Shown: piece after piece, positions 24,516 through 33,747 of the stretch | How positions within the stretch are numbered: the first letter of the stretch is position 1 | Layout of the letters: each line of letters begins with the position of its first letter | Position numbers and translations under genes: made by a program | NCBI GenBank assembly: GCA_031363945.1 | Contig: JANLVJ010000073.1 | Location: forward strand, 11,816-75,815 | Length of the DNA stretch: 64,000 bases | Direction: 5' to 3' | Origin: JANLVJ01 sp031363945 | Lineage (GTDB): Bacteria > Bacteroidota > Bacteroidia > Sphingobacteriales > Sphingobacteriaceae | Notes under the pieces: generated by a model | Told to the model about the DNA's origin: nothing | Databases searched by the model: none | Seen by the model: the letters and a program-made list of their open reading frames with translations, nothing else

Positions 24516-24606
24516 GAATTGATTGATTGTTCGCAATATACCCAGGTTAAAAGAAAAAACTAAATTTAAAAACTGAGATATATTTTCATTAAGACAAAAA
24601 CATTTC

Positions 24607-24614
24607 TATTTTTG
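24607..24614 (+). promoter_or_regulatory. -7 element for tRNA-Phe
   Basis: TATTTTTG fits TAnnTTTG and ends 16 bases before the tRNA, so transcription would begin about ten bases upstream of the mature 5' end. A TTTTC stretch roughly 20-25 bases farther upstream may serve as the -33 region. Confidence 0.5.
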
Positions 24615-24630
24615 CAATCCCAATTAGAAA

Positions 24631-24703
24631 GGTGATATAGCTCAGTTGGTAGAGCAAAGGACTGAAAATCCTTGTGTCCCTGGTTCAAATCCAGGTATCA
24701 CCA
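24631..24703 (+). tRNA. tRNA-Phe (anticodon GAA)
   Basis: A complete 73-base cloverleaf: acceptor arms GGTGATA/TATCACC, D-stem GCTC/GAGC, anticodon stem AAGGA/TCCTT with loop CTGAAAA (anticodon GAA), variable loop GTGTC, T-stem CCTGG/CCAGG with loop TTCAAAT, and discriminator A. The CCA end is not encoded. A -7 element precedes it and a terminator follows at once, so it is transcribed alone. Confidence 0.98.
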
Positions 24704-24706
24704 CTT

Positions 24707-24735
24707 AATACCTCACCATACTGTGAGGTATTTTT
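24707..24735 (+). terminator. Terminator of tRNA-Phe
   Basis: AATACCTCAC (24707-24716) pairs with GTGAGGTATT (24723-24732) around a six-base loop, followed by T's. It begins three bases after the tRNA. Confidence 0.88.
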
Positions 24736-24854
24736 GTTTAAAACTACACTGAATCTGCGTTTTGAACTGTTAAATCTGGCAGTATTTCTAAAAACCTTTA
24801 TGATCTTTGACTTATCGTAACAGTTAATTTACATTTGTTGTCAGGTTTTTTGGG

Positions 24855-25898
24855 TTACAAAGCTTCGGATTCAAAAAACTCCCGATCAACCAGCCCTTCA
24901 CGAATAAGGTCTTTCCAAAATTCTTTATCAATTTTCTTATCAGCCAGATTTAAATTTTCTTTCACCCTTACAGGATTGGTTGTACTAAGTGCAATACTTT
25001 TAACTCCGGGTGCTAGAAGAGCAAATTGCACACAGGCTTCAGCAGGTTTTACTCCATGATTGCGACAAATCTTAAAGAAGTAATCACGCCAACGGTAGAT
25101 GGTTTTGTTTAAAACAGTATCTGGTAAGATCAGCTTATAGTCGAAATAACTTCCACCTGTTAAAAAACCTGAATGAAATATGGCAGAATTAATAATTTTT
25201 ATGCCCTGGCTTTCGAGTTTCTTCATGAGCTGTAAAAGCGGGGCAGGATGATTTTTAATTGTCATACTATTGGCAATCATAACCCAGTCAAGCTTTACAT
25301 CTCCTGAAATACGCTCTATGATATTCCATGTTTTTGCACCAACCCCGATAGAGGCTACCTTCTTTTCTTTTTTCAATTTTTCAAGCGCACGGTAAGCATC
25401 AAGAATATCAGCATAGTGCTTCTGTGAATCTTCTGGCGAAACGCCCCTGGCCATATATTCATCCGGGTCATGTACAGAAACCATTGATGGTAAATAACCA
25501 TCAAGAAGTTTGTTGCCTTGATAAAAGCATTCAAGAATGCCATCATAGCTGATTTTCTGTACTGCGTCGTATTTTAGATTTCTCCATACTCCGGGCTCGA
25601 AAAGGGGTTCCGGAGTTTTTAATTCTGTGCGGATCCAACCAAGTTTATTACTAATAATCACTTTCTCAGGTAAAATATTCAGCTGCTTTAAACACTTACC
25701 CAATGATTCTAATGCGAGCCCTGCACCATATTTACCTGCCGTATCAAAAACGACTGGCCCCTTAGAATGCTTGAAGCATTCACTTACAATTTCTAGTTTG
25801 ATTTCATTACTGAGGCAAACAAATAAATTACCGAGACTGCTGGTGCCAAAAATGACCCTTGGCATTGATGAAATACTGGTTGTAGTATCAGCTTCCAT
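24855..25898 (-). CDS. Aldo/keto reductase, sugar-dehydrogenase-like
   Basis: 347 residues with the aldo/keto reductase barrel: F-G-T-S-S-L-G-N-L near residue 17, F-D-T-A-G-K-Y-G-A-G-L-A-E-equivalent region with the catalytic Asp/Tyr (D-T-A-G-K-Y near 51-56), I-S-N-K-L-G-W near 81, V-S-V-H-D-P-D-E near 142 and the C-terminal K-S-I-A-L-S-T-T-N-P cofactor-binding segment. It resembles D-threo-aldose/L-fucose dehydrogenases, and its place at the edge of the sugar island suggests a sugar substrate. It is divergent from galK. The exact substrate is not deducible. Confidence 0.85.
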   Translation of the reverse strand: MEADTTTSISSMPRVIFGTSSLGNLFVCLSNEIKLEIVSECFKHSKGPVVFDTAGKYGAGLALESLGKCLKQLNILPEKVIISNKLGWIRTELKTPEPLFEPGVWRNLKYDAVQKISYDGILECFYQGNKLLDGYLPSMVSVHDPDEYMARGVSPEDSQKHYADILDAYRALEKLKKEKKVASIGVGAKTWNIIERISGDVKLDWVMIANSMTIKNHPAPLLQLMKKLESQGIKIINSAIFHSGFLTGGSYFDYKLILPDTVLNKTIYRWRDYFFKICRNHGVKPAEACVQFALLAPGVKSIALSTTNPVRVKENLNLADKKIDKEFWKDLIREGLVDREFFESEAL

Positions 25899-26135
25899 AT
25901 TTAATATAATAACATGAATTTATGATCCGTTTAAAAATGTCGTTAATTTCATATTTAAAATACAATAAAAAAATGTATTCTAAAAAATTGCCCGATTCTG
26001 GTTAGATTTAATTAGTTGGGTTAAATTTAAAAACCGAAGACACGGATGATTACCTTAAAATTTTTGCAATATCAGGCTCTGACGTTTAAAATATCAGATT
26101 ATGCCAGGCAATATTGAACTTCCTAATTAATCTAC

Positions 26136-27311
26136 ATGAGTATTATTGCCACTATAAAAGATAAATATGTTGAACTTTTCGTTGAAACACCGCTGTTGGT
26201 TCGTTCACCTGGTAGAGTAAATCTTATTGGTGAGCATACGGACTACAATCAGGGGCTGGTGCTTCCTGCGGCGATCAATAAAAATATCTACATGGCAATA
26301 GGTGTTAGAAGCGATCAGCAGATTCATCTTCATTCAATTGATTTGAATGATTCATTTGAAAGTAATCTCTCTAAAATAGAATCATCTGGCAAACTCTGGC
26401 CAGACTATATACTGGGAGTAGTCGATCAGCTAATTAAAAAGCAGCATAATTTAAAAGGTTTTAATGTCGTTTTCGGAGGTGACATTCCGCAAGGTGCTGG
26501 ATTGTCTTCATCTGCCGCTTTAGAATGTGCAACAGCATTTGCTTTAAACAAACTTTTTTCATTGGGTCTTGAAAAAATAGAACTGGCCAAAACTGCTCAA
26601 AAGGCTGAAAATGAATTTGTCGGCGTGCAATGTGGGCTTATGGATCAGTTTGCGAGTACTTTCGGCGAAAAGCAGGCCGTTATCAAACTTGATTGCCGTA
26701 GTTTTGATTATGAATATATCCCTTTTCTGGCCCAGGAAATCAAAATAGTTTTATTAGATACCCGTGTGACCCATTCACTGACTACTTCAGCCTTTAATGA
26801 GCGTCGTGAGCAGTGTGAGAAAGGTGTTACAATGGTTAGTAAGCATATAATAGGAATTACTAGTCTAAGAGACATCACTCAATCAATGCTTATTGACTAT
26901 GTAGAGCCACATGATGAGCTGGTATTTCGTCGTTGTAGTTATATTCTTGCTGAGATCAAGCGAGTAGAAGATGGTGCTGACGACCTGCGAAAGAACAATT
27001 TTGAAGCTTTTGGCAAGCGCATGTTTGCATCCCATAATGGGTTACAATATATGTATGAAGTTAGCTGCGCTGAACTTGACTGCCTGGTTGATCTTGTACG
27101 TGAAGATGAACATGTTTTAGGAGCCCGTATGATGGGAGGTGGGTTTGGTGGTTGTACTATTAACCTTGTTCGAGCTGAGCATGTCAATAGTCTGATTAAG
27201 CGGGTTAGTAAAGCCTATTTCGAGCAGATAGGACTTGAATTAAAGGCCTATGTTTCAGAAATAGCCTCTGGCACATCAGTCGAAATGGACTGCAATGATT
27301 TGCCTGCCTGA
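26136..27311 (+). CDS. galK: Galactokinase
   Basis: 391 residues. GalK phosphorylates galactose at C1 in the Leloir pathway. All GHMP-kinase signatures are present: G-R-V-N-L-I-G-E-H-T-D-Y (26-37), the ATP-binding P-Q-G-A-G-L-S-S-S-A-A-L-E near 125, Q-C-G-L-M-D-Q-F-A-S with the catalytic Asp, and G-A-R-M-M-G-G-G-F-G-G-C near 335. galM, galT and galE are not in the window. The 3' end is followed by two more degenerate copies of its last codons. Confidence 0.96.
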   Translation: MSIIATIKDKYVELFVETPLLVRSPGRVNLIGEHTDYNQGLVLPAAINKNIYMAIGVRSDQQIHLHSIDLNDSFESNLSKIESSGKLWPDYILGVVDQLIKKQHNLKGFNVVFGGDIPQGAGLSSSAALECATAFALNKLFSLGLEKIELAKTAQKAENEFVGVQCGLMDQFASTFGEKQAVIKLDCRSFDYEYIPFLAQEIKIVLLDTRVTHSLTTSAFNERREQCEKGVTMVSKHIIGITSLRDITQSMLIDYVEPHDELVFRRCSYILAEIKRVEDGADDLRKNNFEAFGKRMFASHNGLQYMYEVSCAELDCLVDLVREDEHVLGARMMGGGFGGCTINLVRAEHVNSLIKRVSKAYFEQIGLELKAYVSEIASGTSVEMDCNDLPA

Positions 27312-27370
27312 ACTGGAACCCTGATTTGCCAGCCTGATTAACCACTATACCCTGAAATGATTTGCCAGCC
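27296..27370. repeat. Three copies of TGATTTGCC(A/T)GCC at the end of galK
   Basis: The 13-mer starts at 27296 (last codons of galK, D-L-P-A), 27322 and 27358. The spacings differ (26 and 36), so this is a degenerate direct repeat rather than a clean array. It probably arose by short tandem duplications of the gene end. Confidence 0.6.
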
Positions 27371-27423
27371 AGAGCAGCTAAATAATCTGCAACCAGTTAA
27401 CTGAAATAGTTTTAGAACCAGAC

Positions 27424-28272
27424 TTATTTGAACAGACGGGCTTTCAACCAGGAAGCACATACTATGGGCCAGTCTTCAGCAGCCTTATTCCCGGGTCTAA
27501 GTCCATAGCCATGGCCACCTGATGCATAAAAGTGCAGTTCAACGGGTATTTTCTCTTTTCTCAGGGCTGAAGTCATGACAAGTGCGCTATTACCATACGG
27601 GTCGTCACTTGTTTGAAAAATAAAAAAAGGGGCACTTGATACTGAGAGTTTCAGTTCAGGGCTAACCGTATTATTGGCACCGCTATCAAGATATGCCGGG
27701 TATATCAGTATGCAAAAATCTGGTCTGGTAGAAAATTCATCAGCCTTGTCAACGGGTAGATAAAGTGATTCAGCATAACGGCTGTTCAGGCGTGCGCTGA
27801 GGCTTCCACCTGCTGAAAATCCCATTATACCGAGCTGGGCAATATTAATATTTAACTCATCGGCTTTACTGCGAACAATACGCATTGCCCTTGCAGCATC
27901 CTGCAATGCTCCCTCTTTTTTCATTGGCACCCGGTAATGAAGCACAAAAGCCGATATTCCCAGACTATTCAGCCAGACGGCAATCTCTCTACCTTCAAGA
28001 TCAAGGGCTAGAATACTGTACCCACCGCCGGGGCAAACAATGACGGCAGGTGTTGGCTTACCTGATTTTGATGGTGTAAGATAGACCTCTATTGTGGGGT
28101 CTGTAACTTGTGAAACACGAAGAACCCCATTTTCACTTGCCTCGATATCATTAGCCTTTGTTAATTTCTCTGATGGAACCTGGCCTGGCCATAGTTTGAT
28201 TTCTGAATGTTGCTGGGCTTGAACCTGAACCATGATAGTATAAAAGACAATTGAAAGAATAAGTGTTTTCAT
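27424..28272 (-). CDS. Secreted alpha/beta hydrolase, acetyl-xylan-esterase-like
   Basis: 282 residues from the ATG at 28272, four bases after araD; the longer ORF to 28338 lies inside araD. The N-terminus MKTLILSIVFYTIMVQVQAQ is a signal peptide. The oxyanion segment C-P-G-G-G-Y near 79, nucleophile elbow G-F-S-A-G-G, the acid loop D-D-P-Y-G-N and final H in G-G-H-G-Y-G make a full catalytic triad of the BD-FAE/Axe type, which removes acetyl or feruloyl groups from plant polysaccharides. As the third gene after araB-araD it likely helps release arabinose-containing oligomers. Confidence 0.85.
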   Translation of the reverse strand: MKTLILSIVFYTIMVQVQAQQHSEIKLWPGQVPSEKLTKANDIEASENGVLRVSQVTDPTIEVYLTPSKSGKPTPAVIVCPGGGYSILALDLEGREIAVWLNSLGISAFVLHYRVPMKKEGALQDAARAMRIVRSKADELNINIAQLGIMGFSAGGSLSARLNSRYAESLYLPVDKADEFSTRPDFCILIYPAYLDSGANNTVSPELKLSVSSAPFFIFQTSDDPYGNSALVMTSALRKEKIPVELHFYASGGHGYGLRPGNKAAEDWPIVCASWLKARLFK

Positions 28273-28276
28273 TGAT

Positions 28277-28975
28277 TTACTGTCCGTAATAAGAATTTTT
28301 ACCGTGTTTGCGTTCGTAATGCTTGTTAATAAGGGCATCTTTCATGCGCGGGGCATTAACATTGATGCTTTCAGTAAGATATGCCAATTTTGCCAGTTCT
28401 TCAAGTACAGCACTATTATAAACTGCCTTTTCAGCTGTCTTACCCCAGGTGAATGGTGCATGATTGGCTACAAGTATCATCTCCATTTCCAGATAACTCA
28501 ATTGCTGCTCTGCCAGTGCCTCAATGATTTGAAAGCCAGTCTCGAGTTCATAATTTCCTGCTATATGTTCGTCTCGCATTGGGGGGGCACAGGGTATATC
28601 TGATACACAATGATCAGCATGGGTTGTGCCGTATAGTGGAATCGGTCGCTGAGATTGAGCCCAGGAAGTAGCATAACTTGAATGTGTATGGGCTATTCCA
28701 CCTATTTCTACCCAGTGTTTATACAGGCAGGCATGGGTTTTTGTATCAGAAGAAGGGCTGTAGGTACCTTCAACTAATATACCTTCAAAATCAACAATGA
28801 CCATCATATCTTCACGTAGACTTGAATATGGTACTCCACTGGGCTTAATAGCAAATACCCCAGCGGCACGGTCAACAGCACTCACATTCCCAAAAGTAAA
28901 TAAGACAAGGCCTAACCTGGGAAGGCTTAGGTTGGCTTCAAAAGCCTTATTTTTTATTTCATCATATTTATCCAT
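28277..28975 (-). CDS. araD: L-ribulose-5-phosphate 4-epimerase
   Basis: 232 residues of the class-II aldolase/epimerase family. It turns L-ribulose 5-phosphate into D-xylulose 5-phosphate for the pentose phosphate pathway. Seen: G-N-V-S near residue 29, K-P-S-G-V-P-Y near 44, zinc ligands in T-H-S-S-Y-A-T and T-T-H-A-D-H, and the C-terminal H-Y-x-R-K-H-G segment with the catalytic Tyr region. It lies 38 bases after araB and four before the esterase, in one operon. araA is missing here. Confidence 0.95.
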   Translation of the reverse strand: MDKYDEIKNKAFEANLSLPRLGLVLFTFGNVSAVDRAAGVFAIKPSGVPYSSLREDMMVIVDFEGILVEGTYSPSSDTKTHACLYKHWVEIGGIAHTHSSYATSWAQSQRPIPLYGTTHADHCVSDIPCAPPMRDEHIAGNYELETGFQIIEALAEQQLSYLEMEMILVANHAPFTWGKTAEKAVYNSAVLEELAKLAYLTESINVNAPRMKDALINKHYERKHGKNSYYGQ

Positions 28976-29013
28976 AACTGATTGAATCAGGATTGTCTAA
29001 AGTATATATCAGG

Positions 29014-30684
29014 CTATTTTATTTTCTCAATTCCCGAGGCCAGGTTTTTAAACCTGAGATACCTGCTATCAAAAAGCGCTCTATTTATAGGATTCGGGTA
29101 ATAGGTATGTTCAAAACCTTGGCCCATTGCATTCATGGCATTTTCTACCGTGGTATAAGCGCCAACGATTGTTGCCGAAAACATAGCGGCTCCAATTGCA
29201 CAAGTTTGCTCTGAACGGTGTATTCTTACAGGTAAATCAAGAATATCAGCAAGAAGCTGCATCGTAAATGCTGATTTTTTTGCTACTCCACCTAACCCGA
29301 TAATCCCTTTAATTGGTACGCCCTGACTAATAAAACAATCAACGATCTGTTTGGCGCCAAAACAGATAGATTCAGCGAGTGCCCTGAAAATGGCAGGAGC
29401 ATCACTAGCCAGATTTAGCTGGGAAATTGCTGCTTTAAGTTCCTGGTTGGCATCAGGTGAGCGCCTGCCGTTCAGCCAGTCAAGAGCAAGCTCTGATTGT
29501 TCGGTCACGCTGATTTTTGCTGCCTCACTACTAAGTGCAGGAATCAGATTCTCATGAATGGCCGCTTTTAATTCATCTGTCAAAACCTTCGGAAAATTAC
29601 CCAGATTAAATGCACCCGATTCAAGAGGCCATTCGAGAAGATTCCGAAACCAGGCAAATGTATCACCGAAAGCAGACTGACCGGCTTCCATACCCAGCAT
29701 GCCAGGTAAGATAGAGCCAGGAACCTGCCCACAGATTCCTTTTATTTGTTTGTTCTGCATTTCAATAAGTGGGGCAACGAGCATATCGCAAGTTGAGGTT
29801 CCCATAACTTTACTTAATTGATAAGGTTCAATCTGACCCCCTACAGCTCCCATATGGGCATCAAAAGCGCCGATTCCTATAATTACATCAGTAGAGAGAC
29901 CCAGGCGTAATGCCCATTCATCACTGATAACTCCTGCTGCCTTATCGGCTGTATAGGTTTCTGTGAATAACCTGGCCGTAAAGCCCGATAGTAATGGATC
30001 TAATACTGAAAAATAAGAGTCAGGTGGGAGACCCCCAAATTCTGATGCCCAAAGTGATTTATGACCGGCAGCACAAACACTTCTTTTAATTTCTGTTGAG
30101 CTGTTACCTCCTGTTAACAGGAAGGGAATATAATCACAATGCTCAACCCAACTTTCAATGGCCCCGGCAACCGACGGATCTACCCGTAAAATATGTAATA
30201 GCTTTGCCCAAAACCATTCAGACGAGTAAATTCCTCCTACATTTTTGAGGTATTTATTGCCATATTTCTTATCATGTTCATTAATTTCTGCTGCCTCAGT
30301 CATTGAAGTATGATCTTTCCAGATAATAAACATGGCATTTGGGTTTTCTTCAAAACCAGGTAAAAAACTTAACGGGGTTCCTTTTTTATCTACGGCAATC
30401 GGGGTAGATCCAGTAGTGTCGACTGAAATACCCCTGACTGACTTAGCTGCATCTGTACCCACATAGTCAAGACAAGATTTTATGGTGTGTTCAAGACCTT
30501 CAATATAGTCAGCAGGATGTTGCCTGAATTGATTAATCGATGCATTGCAATAGAGGCTAGCCTTCCACCTTGGATAGTAAAAGACTGATGACGATAGTTC
30601 TCTGCCGTCTTTTGTATCAATAAGTACACTCCGAACAGAGTTTGTTCCAAAATCAACACCAATGACAAAAATTTCCTGTTTCAT
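29014..30684 (-). CDS. araB: L-ribulokinase
   Basis: 556 residues of the FGGY kinase family; it phosphorylates L-ribulose. N-terminal ATPase lobe G-V-D-F-G-T-N-S-V-R-S (residues 9-19), ribulokinase-like W-K-D-H-T near 122, the catalytic Asp in G-A-F-D-A-H-M-G-A near 275, G-T-S-T-C-D-M-L, and the C-terminal ATP-binding G-L-G-G-V-A-K-K-S near 465. Length and motifs fit AraB rather than xylulokinase or glycerol kinase. Upstream, TGTCAAAATAACA (30697-30709) is a loose inverted repeat that could be an AraR site. No arabinose isomerase lies nearby. Confidence 0.95.
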   Translation of the reverse strand: MKQEIFVIGVDFGTNSVRSVLIDTKDGRELSSSVFYYPRWKASLYCNASINQFRQHPADYIEGLEHTIKSCLDYVGTDAAKSVRGISVDTTGSTPIAVDKKGTPLSFLPGFEENPNAMFIIWKDHTSMTEAAEINEHDKKYGNKYLKNVGGIYSSEWFWAKLLHILRVDPSVAGAIESWVEHCDYIPFLLTGGNSSTEIKRSVCAAGHKSLWASEFGGLPPDSYFSVLDPLLSGFTARLFTETYTADKAAGVISDEWALRLGLSTDVIIGIGAFDAHMGAVGGQIEPYQLSKVMGTSTCDMLVAPLIEMQNKQIKGICGQVPGSILPGMLGMEAGQSAFGDTFAWFRNLLEWPLESGAFNLGNFPKVLTDELKAAIHENLIPALSSEAAKISVTEQSELALDWLNGRRSPDANQELKAAISQLNLASDAPAIFRALAESICFGAKQIVDCFISQGVPIKGIIGLGGVAKKSAFTMQLLADILDLPVRIHRSEQTCAIGAAMFSATIVGAYTTVENAMNAMGQGFEHTYYPNPINRALFDSRYLRFKNLASGIEKIK

Positions 30685-30754
30685 GAATCTTTATAATGTC
30701 AAAATAACACTTAATAAAGAGAATTAAGAATCTTTTATGCCTATTTTGAAATTT

Positions 30755-31468
30755 TTAACCTTCCATAATCAGCTTGTCAGGGTTGGGAATGAAATGAAGG
30801 AATGCATCAAAATTTTCAGCGTATTTTTCTTTGTCTAGTTTATAATACCATGCCCCTTTTTTTGAATTGGTTTTATCTTTTTCTTCGAGCTTAATTAGCA
30901 AGCCAGTAGAAAATACTTTACGGCTAAAATTTCGGTTGTCAAAGCTAATATCATAAACGCCCTCATAAAGACTTTGTAGTTGTGGTATGGTAAAACGCTC
31001 TGGCAATAATTCAAATAGAATAGGATGCAAAGCCGCCTTATACTTAAGTTGTTTTTTTGCTTTTTTAACCATTTGGGCATGGTCAAAAATCAAAGGCGGA
31101 AGATTATCCTGCAGGAACCATTCTGGATGATAGGTATCAGAAAGCTGGGTCTCGTATTTATGTATGTCAATTAAGGCAAAATAGGCCACACTCAGTGTAC
31201 GCTCAACAGGATCTCTACCAGGATCGCCAAACGATTCAAGTTGCTGCAGGTAAACACCCTCGAGACCTGTCAGTTTTTTTAAAATAGAGTCAGCTGCATT
31301 GTCAAGACTCATGTCATGGCTGAGAAACCCACCCATAAGACTCCACTTACCTTTTTCTGGTTCGAGTCCTCTTTTGACTAATAAAACCTTTATTTTTTCT
31401 CCGTCAAATCCGAAAATGATGCAATCAATTGCAACCAGTAATCTTGTTTGACCTGTGTATTCGTGCAT
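30755..31468 (-). CDS. araR: AraR-type transcriptional regulator with degenerate NUDIX domain
   Basis: 237 residues. The N-terminal half is NUDIX-like (D-C-I-I-F-G-F-D-G-E-K-I-K-V-L-L-V-K-R, then G-G-F-L-S-H-D, L-K-K-L-T-G-L and Q-L-E-S-F-G-D-P-G-R-D-P), but the catalytic box REUxEE is gone, so it should sense a ligand rather than hydrolyse one. The C-terminal part holds a winged helix (F-T-I-P-Q-L-Q-S-L-Y-E then N-R-N-F-S-R-K-V). This is the plan of the Bacteroidota arabinose regulator. It is upstream of araB and divergent from the aldolase gene. Confidence 0.88.
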   Translation of the reverse strand: MHEYTGQTRLLVAIDCIIFGFDGEKIKVLLVKRGLEPEKGKWSLMGGFLSHDMSLDNAADSILKKLTGLEGVYLQQLESFGDPGRDPVERTLSVAYFALIDIHKYETQLSDTYHPEWFLQDNLPPLIFDHAQMVKKAKKQLKYKAALHPILFELLPERFTIPQLQSLYEGVYDISFDNRNFSRKVFSTGLLIKLEEKDKTNSKKGAWYYKLDKEKYAENFDAFLHFIPNPDKLIMEG

Positions 31469-31560
31469 ACTTATGCTTTTCTCCTAATAAGATCAAGATA
31501 AAACATTTCTCAACACGGTATGAGCATAAATCCAGATATTAGAAAGATATTTATTTAGAA

Positions 31561-32226
31561 ATGGCCATTGAAATAGAGAGTATCATTCAATCTTCAATCA
31601 GACAAGGGGCAATGCCTTTATTTTATGACGACAGTTTTGATAAAAGTCTGAGTCTGATCAGGGCAATGTATCAGTCAGGAATGCAGGTCATTGAGTATAT
31701 AAACAGAGGACCCGCTGCATATGAAAATTTCAGGCGTTTAAAACTTGAAACACGTGATGAAATGCCTGATCTTATTTTGGGAGCTGGTACAATCCGAACC
31801 ACTGAAGATGCTCATAGATTTATTGGAATAGGGGCTGATTTTTTGGTTAGTCCATGTTTTGATCCCTGGGTAGCATCTCTGGCGGCTGATTTGAAAGTTC
31901 TCTGGATTCCTGGCTGTTTTACCCCGACAGAAATCCATACGGCGTGGAAACAAGGAATCAGGTTAATTAAAATATTTCCGGCATTAGTTCTTGGTCCTTT
32001 GTTCATTAAGGCTTTAAAAGAAGTTTATCCAGAGCTGTACTTTATGCCAAGTGGAGGAGTTAAAATTGAGAAAGATAATTTACAAAAATGGTTCGACAGT
32101 GGATCCTCACTTGTGGCTCTGGGAACAAACCTGATTACAAAATCAATTAAAGAGAACAGTGATTTTTCATTACTTGGTCAAATGAGTGTACAAACACTTG
32201 AGCTGATCCGTGAGGTAAGGTCATAA
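31561..32226 (+). CDS. KDPG/KHG-type 2-keto-3-deoxy aldolase
   Basis: 221 residues. Class-I aldolases of this family split 2-dehydro-3-deoxy-6-phosphogluconate into pyruvate and glyceraldehyde 3-phosphate. The barrel shows the general-base Glu in V-I-E-Y-I-N-R near 45, G-A-G-T-I near 76, the phosphate/carboxylate site P-G-C-F-T-P-T-E near 121 and the Schiff-base Lys in R-L-I-K-I-F-P-A near 139, then P-S-G-G-V near 162. It is followed after 18 bases by uxaB, so it is the terminal enzyme of the galacturonate route encoded here (eda role). Confidence 0.92.
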   Translation: MAIEIESIIQSSIRQGAMPLFYDDSFDKSLSLIRAMYQSGMQVIEYINRGPAAYENFRRLKLETRDEMPDLILGAGTIRTTEDAHRFIGIGADFLVSPCFDPWVASLAADLKVLWIPGCFTPTEIHTAWKQGIRLIKIFPALVLGPLFIKALKEVYPELYFMPSGGVKIEKDNLQKWFDSGSSLVALGTNLITKSIKENSDFSLLGQMSVQTLELIREVRS

Positions 32227-32244
32227 CGATCAAGCTTTTTCTAT

Positions 32245-33747
32245 ATGGAACAATTATCAGCTGACTTGCTCAGGGCAAGGCTTTATAATACAGGAACCGG
32301 AAAATCTGAAATAATGGCAGTTTTGCCAGAACGGGTCTTGCAATTCGGTACCGGTGTGCTTTTACGTGCCCTGCCTGATTACTTTATTGATAAGGCTAAT
32401 CATACTGGTATTTTTAACGGGAGTATTTTGGTTGTTAAGACAACTGGAGATGCGATCGACAGCGCTTTTATAAAGCAAAATAACTTGTATACTGTTGCCG
32501 TTCGCGGGTATGAGAATGGGGTTGAATATGTTGAAAACCGCATAAATGAATCAATTTCAAGGGTTTTACATGCCAGTCAGTCATGGCCACTTATTTTGGC
32601 TGCCGTACATAATAAAGATTTGGGCATAATTATTTCTAACACCACAGAAAAGGGTATACGCTATCAGGCAGAATCTATTTTAGCCAACCCTCCGGAAAGC
32701 TTCCCTGGTAAATTACTTGCCCTTCTTTTTGAACGCTTCAATGCATTCGGGGGTACTATTGACAGTGGTATGGTGATTTTGCCTACAGAACTAATCCCTG
32801 ATAATGGTAGCCAGCTTAAAGCAATAGTCATGCAACTGTCGATTGAAAATAAGCTTGGAGATTTATTTATTGGCTGGTTAAGCTATCACAATACATTCTG
32901 CAATACACTGGTAGATCGCATGGTACCTGGTAAGCCTTCGGAAATACAGGCTGCAGAACTTGAAAATGAACTCGGCTATAAAGATGATCTGCTATGCCTG
33001 GCTGAGCCTTATTGTTTATGGGCAATCGAAGGGGGTAAGGATGTTGCAGCAAAGCTCAGTTTTCAACTGTCAGACCAACGTATGGTTATCAGCCCCAATA
33101 TAGCCTTGTTTCGTGAACTGAAATTAAGGTTACTAAATGGTACACATTCTTTAAGCTGTGGGGCTGCAGTTTTAGCCGGAATTGAAACTGTGAGCGATGC
33201 GGTTGCAGATCCATTATTTGCCGGGTTTATTAAAAAGCTAATCATCGATGAACTGTCTCCGGCAATTCCTTTTCATATTGATCAGGAAATCATTTTAAAG
33301 TTCGGCTTACAGGTATTGGACAGGTTTAGAAATACCGCAGTGAGCCATTACTGGCTTAAAATCTGTACTGATTATACCCGTAAATTAAGAATTAGAGTTG
33401 TTCCGGTTTTATTGGAATCTTTTAAACTTAACTTACCTATCCCTGCTGCTATATCTCTGGGTTTTGCAGCCTATATTGTTTTTATGAATTCTCGTCTGGA
33501 TCAGGGAATTTACTGGGGTAAAACAGCCTTTGCTGAATATCAGCTTGAAGATGAGTTTTCAGGCTTGATGCATACGCTTTGGCAGGAAACGAGTGTAGAT
33601 ATGCTGGCATCATCAGTTTTGAGTAATATTCAGCTTTGGAATGTAAATCTGAATGAGCTGCCTTGCTTCTCACAAACAGTACAAACCTATCTGAACCTGA
33701 TTAAAGATCACGGTATTGTGGCCGCAATAAGTAAAAGTCTGTCATGA
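32245..33747 (+). CDS. uxaB: Tagaturonate reductase (altronate oxidoreductase)
   Basis: 500 residues of the polyol/mannitol dehydrogenase family. It reduces tagaturonate to altronate with NADH in galacturonate breakdown. The N-terminal Rossmann motif is V-L-Q-F-G-T-G-V-L-L-R (about 31-41); the catalytic signature K-L-R-L-L-N-G-T-H-S occurs near residue 292. UxaB is favoured over mannonate reductase by its neighbours: an Eda-like aldolase upstream and a uxaA remnant overlapping its last four bases. The enzyme looks intact although the next enzyme is broken. Confidence 0.9.
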   Translation: MEQLSADLLRARLYNTGTGKSEIMAVLPERVLQFGTGVLLRALPDYFIDKANHTGIFNGSILVVKTTGDAIDSAFIKQNNLYTVAVRGYENGVEYVENRINESISRVLHASQSWPLILAAVHNKDLGIIISNTTEKGIRYQAESILANPPESFPGKLLALLFERFNAFGGTIDSGMVILPTELIPDNGSQLKAIVMQLSIENKLGDLFIGWLSYHNTFCNTLVDRMVPGKPSEIQAAELENELGYKDDLLCLAEPYCLWAIEGGKDVAAKLSFQLSDQRMVISPNIALFRELKLRLLNGTHSLSCGAAVLAGIETVSDAVADPLFAGFIKKLIIDELSPAIPFHIDQEIILKFGLQVLDRFRNTAVSHYWLKICTDYTRKLRIRVVPVLLESFKLNLPIPAAISLGFAAYIVFMNSRLDQGIYWGKTAFAEYQLEDEFSGLMHTLWQETSVDMLASSVLSNIQLWNVNLNELPCFSQTVQTYLNLIKDHGIVAAISKSLS

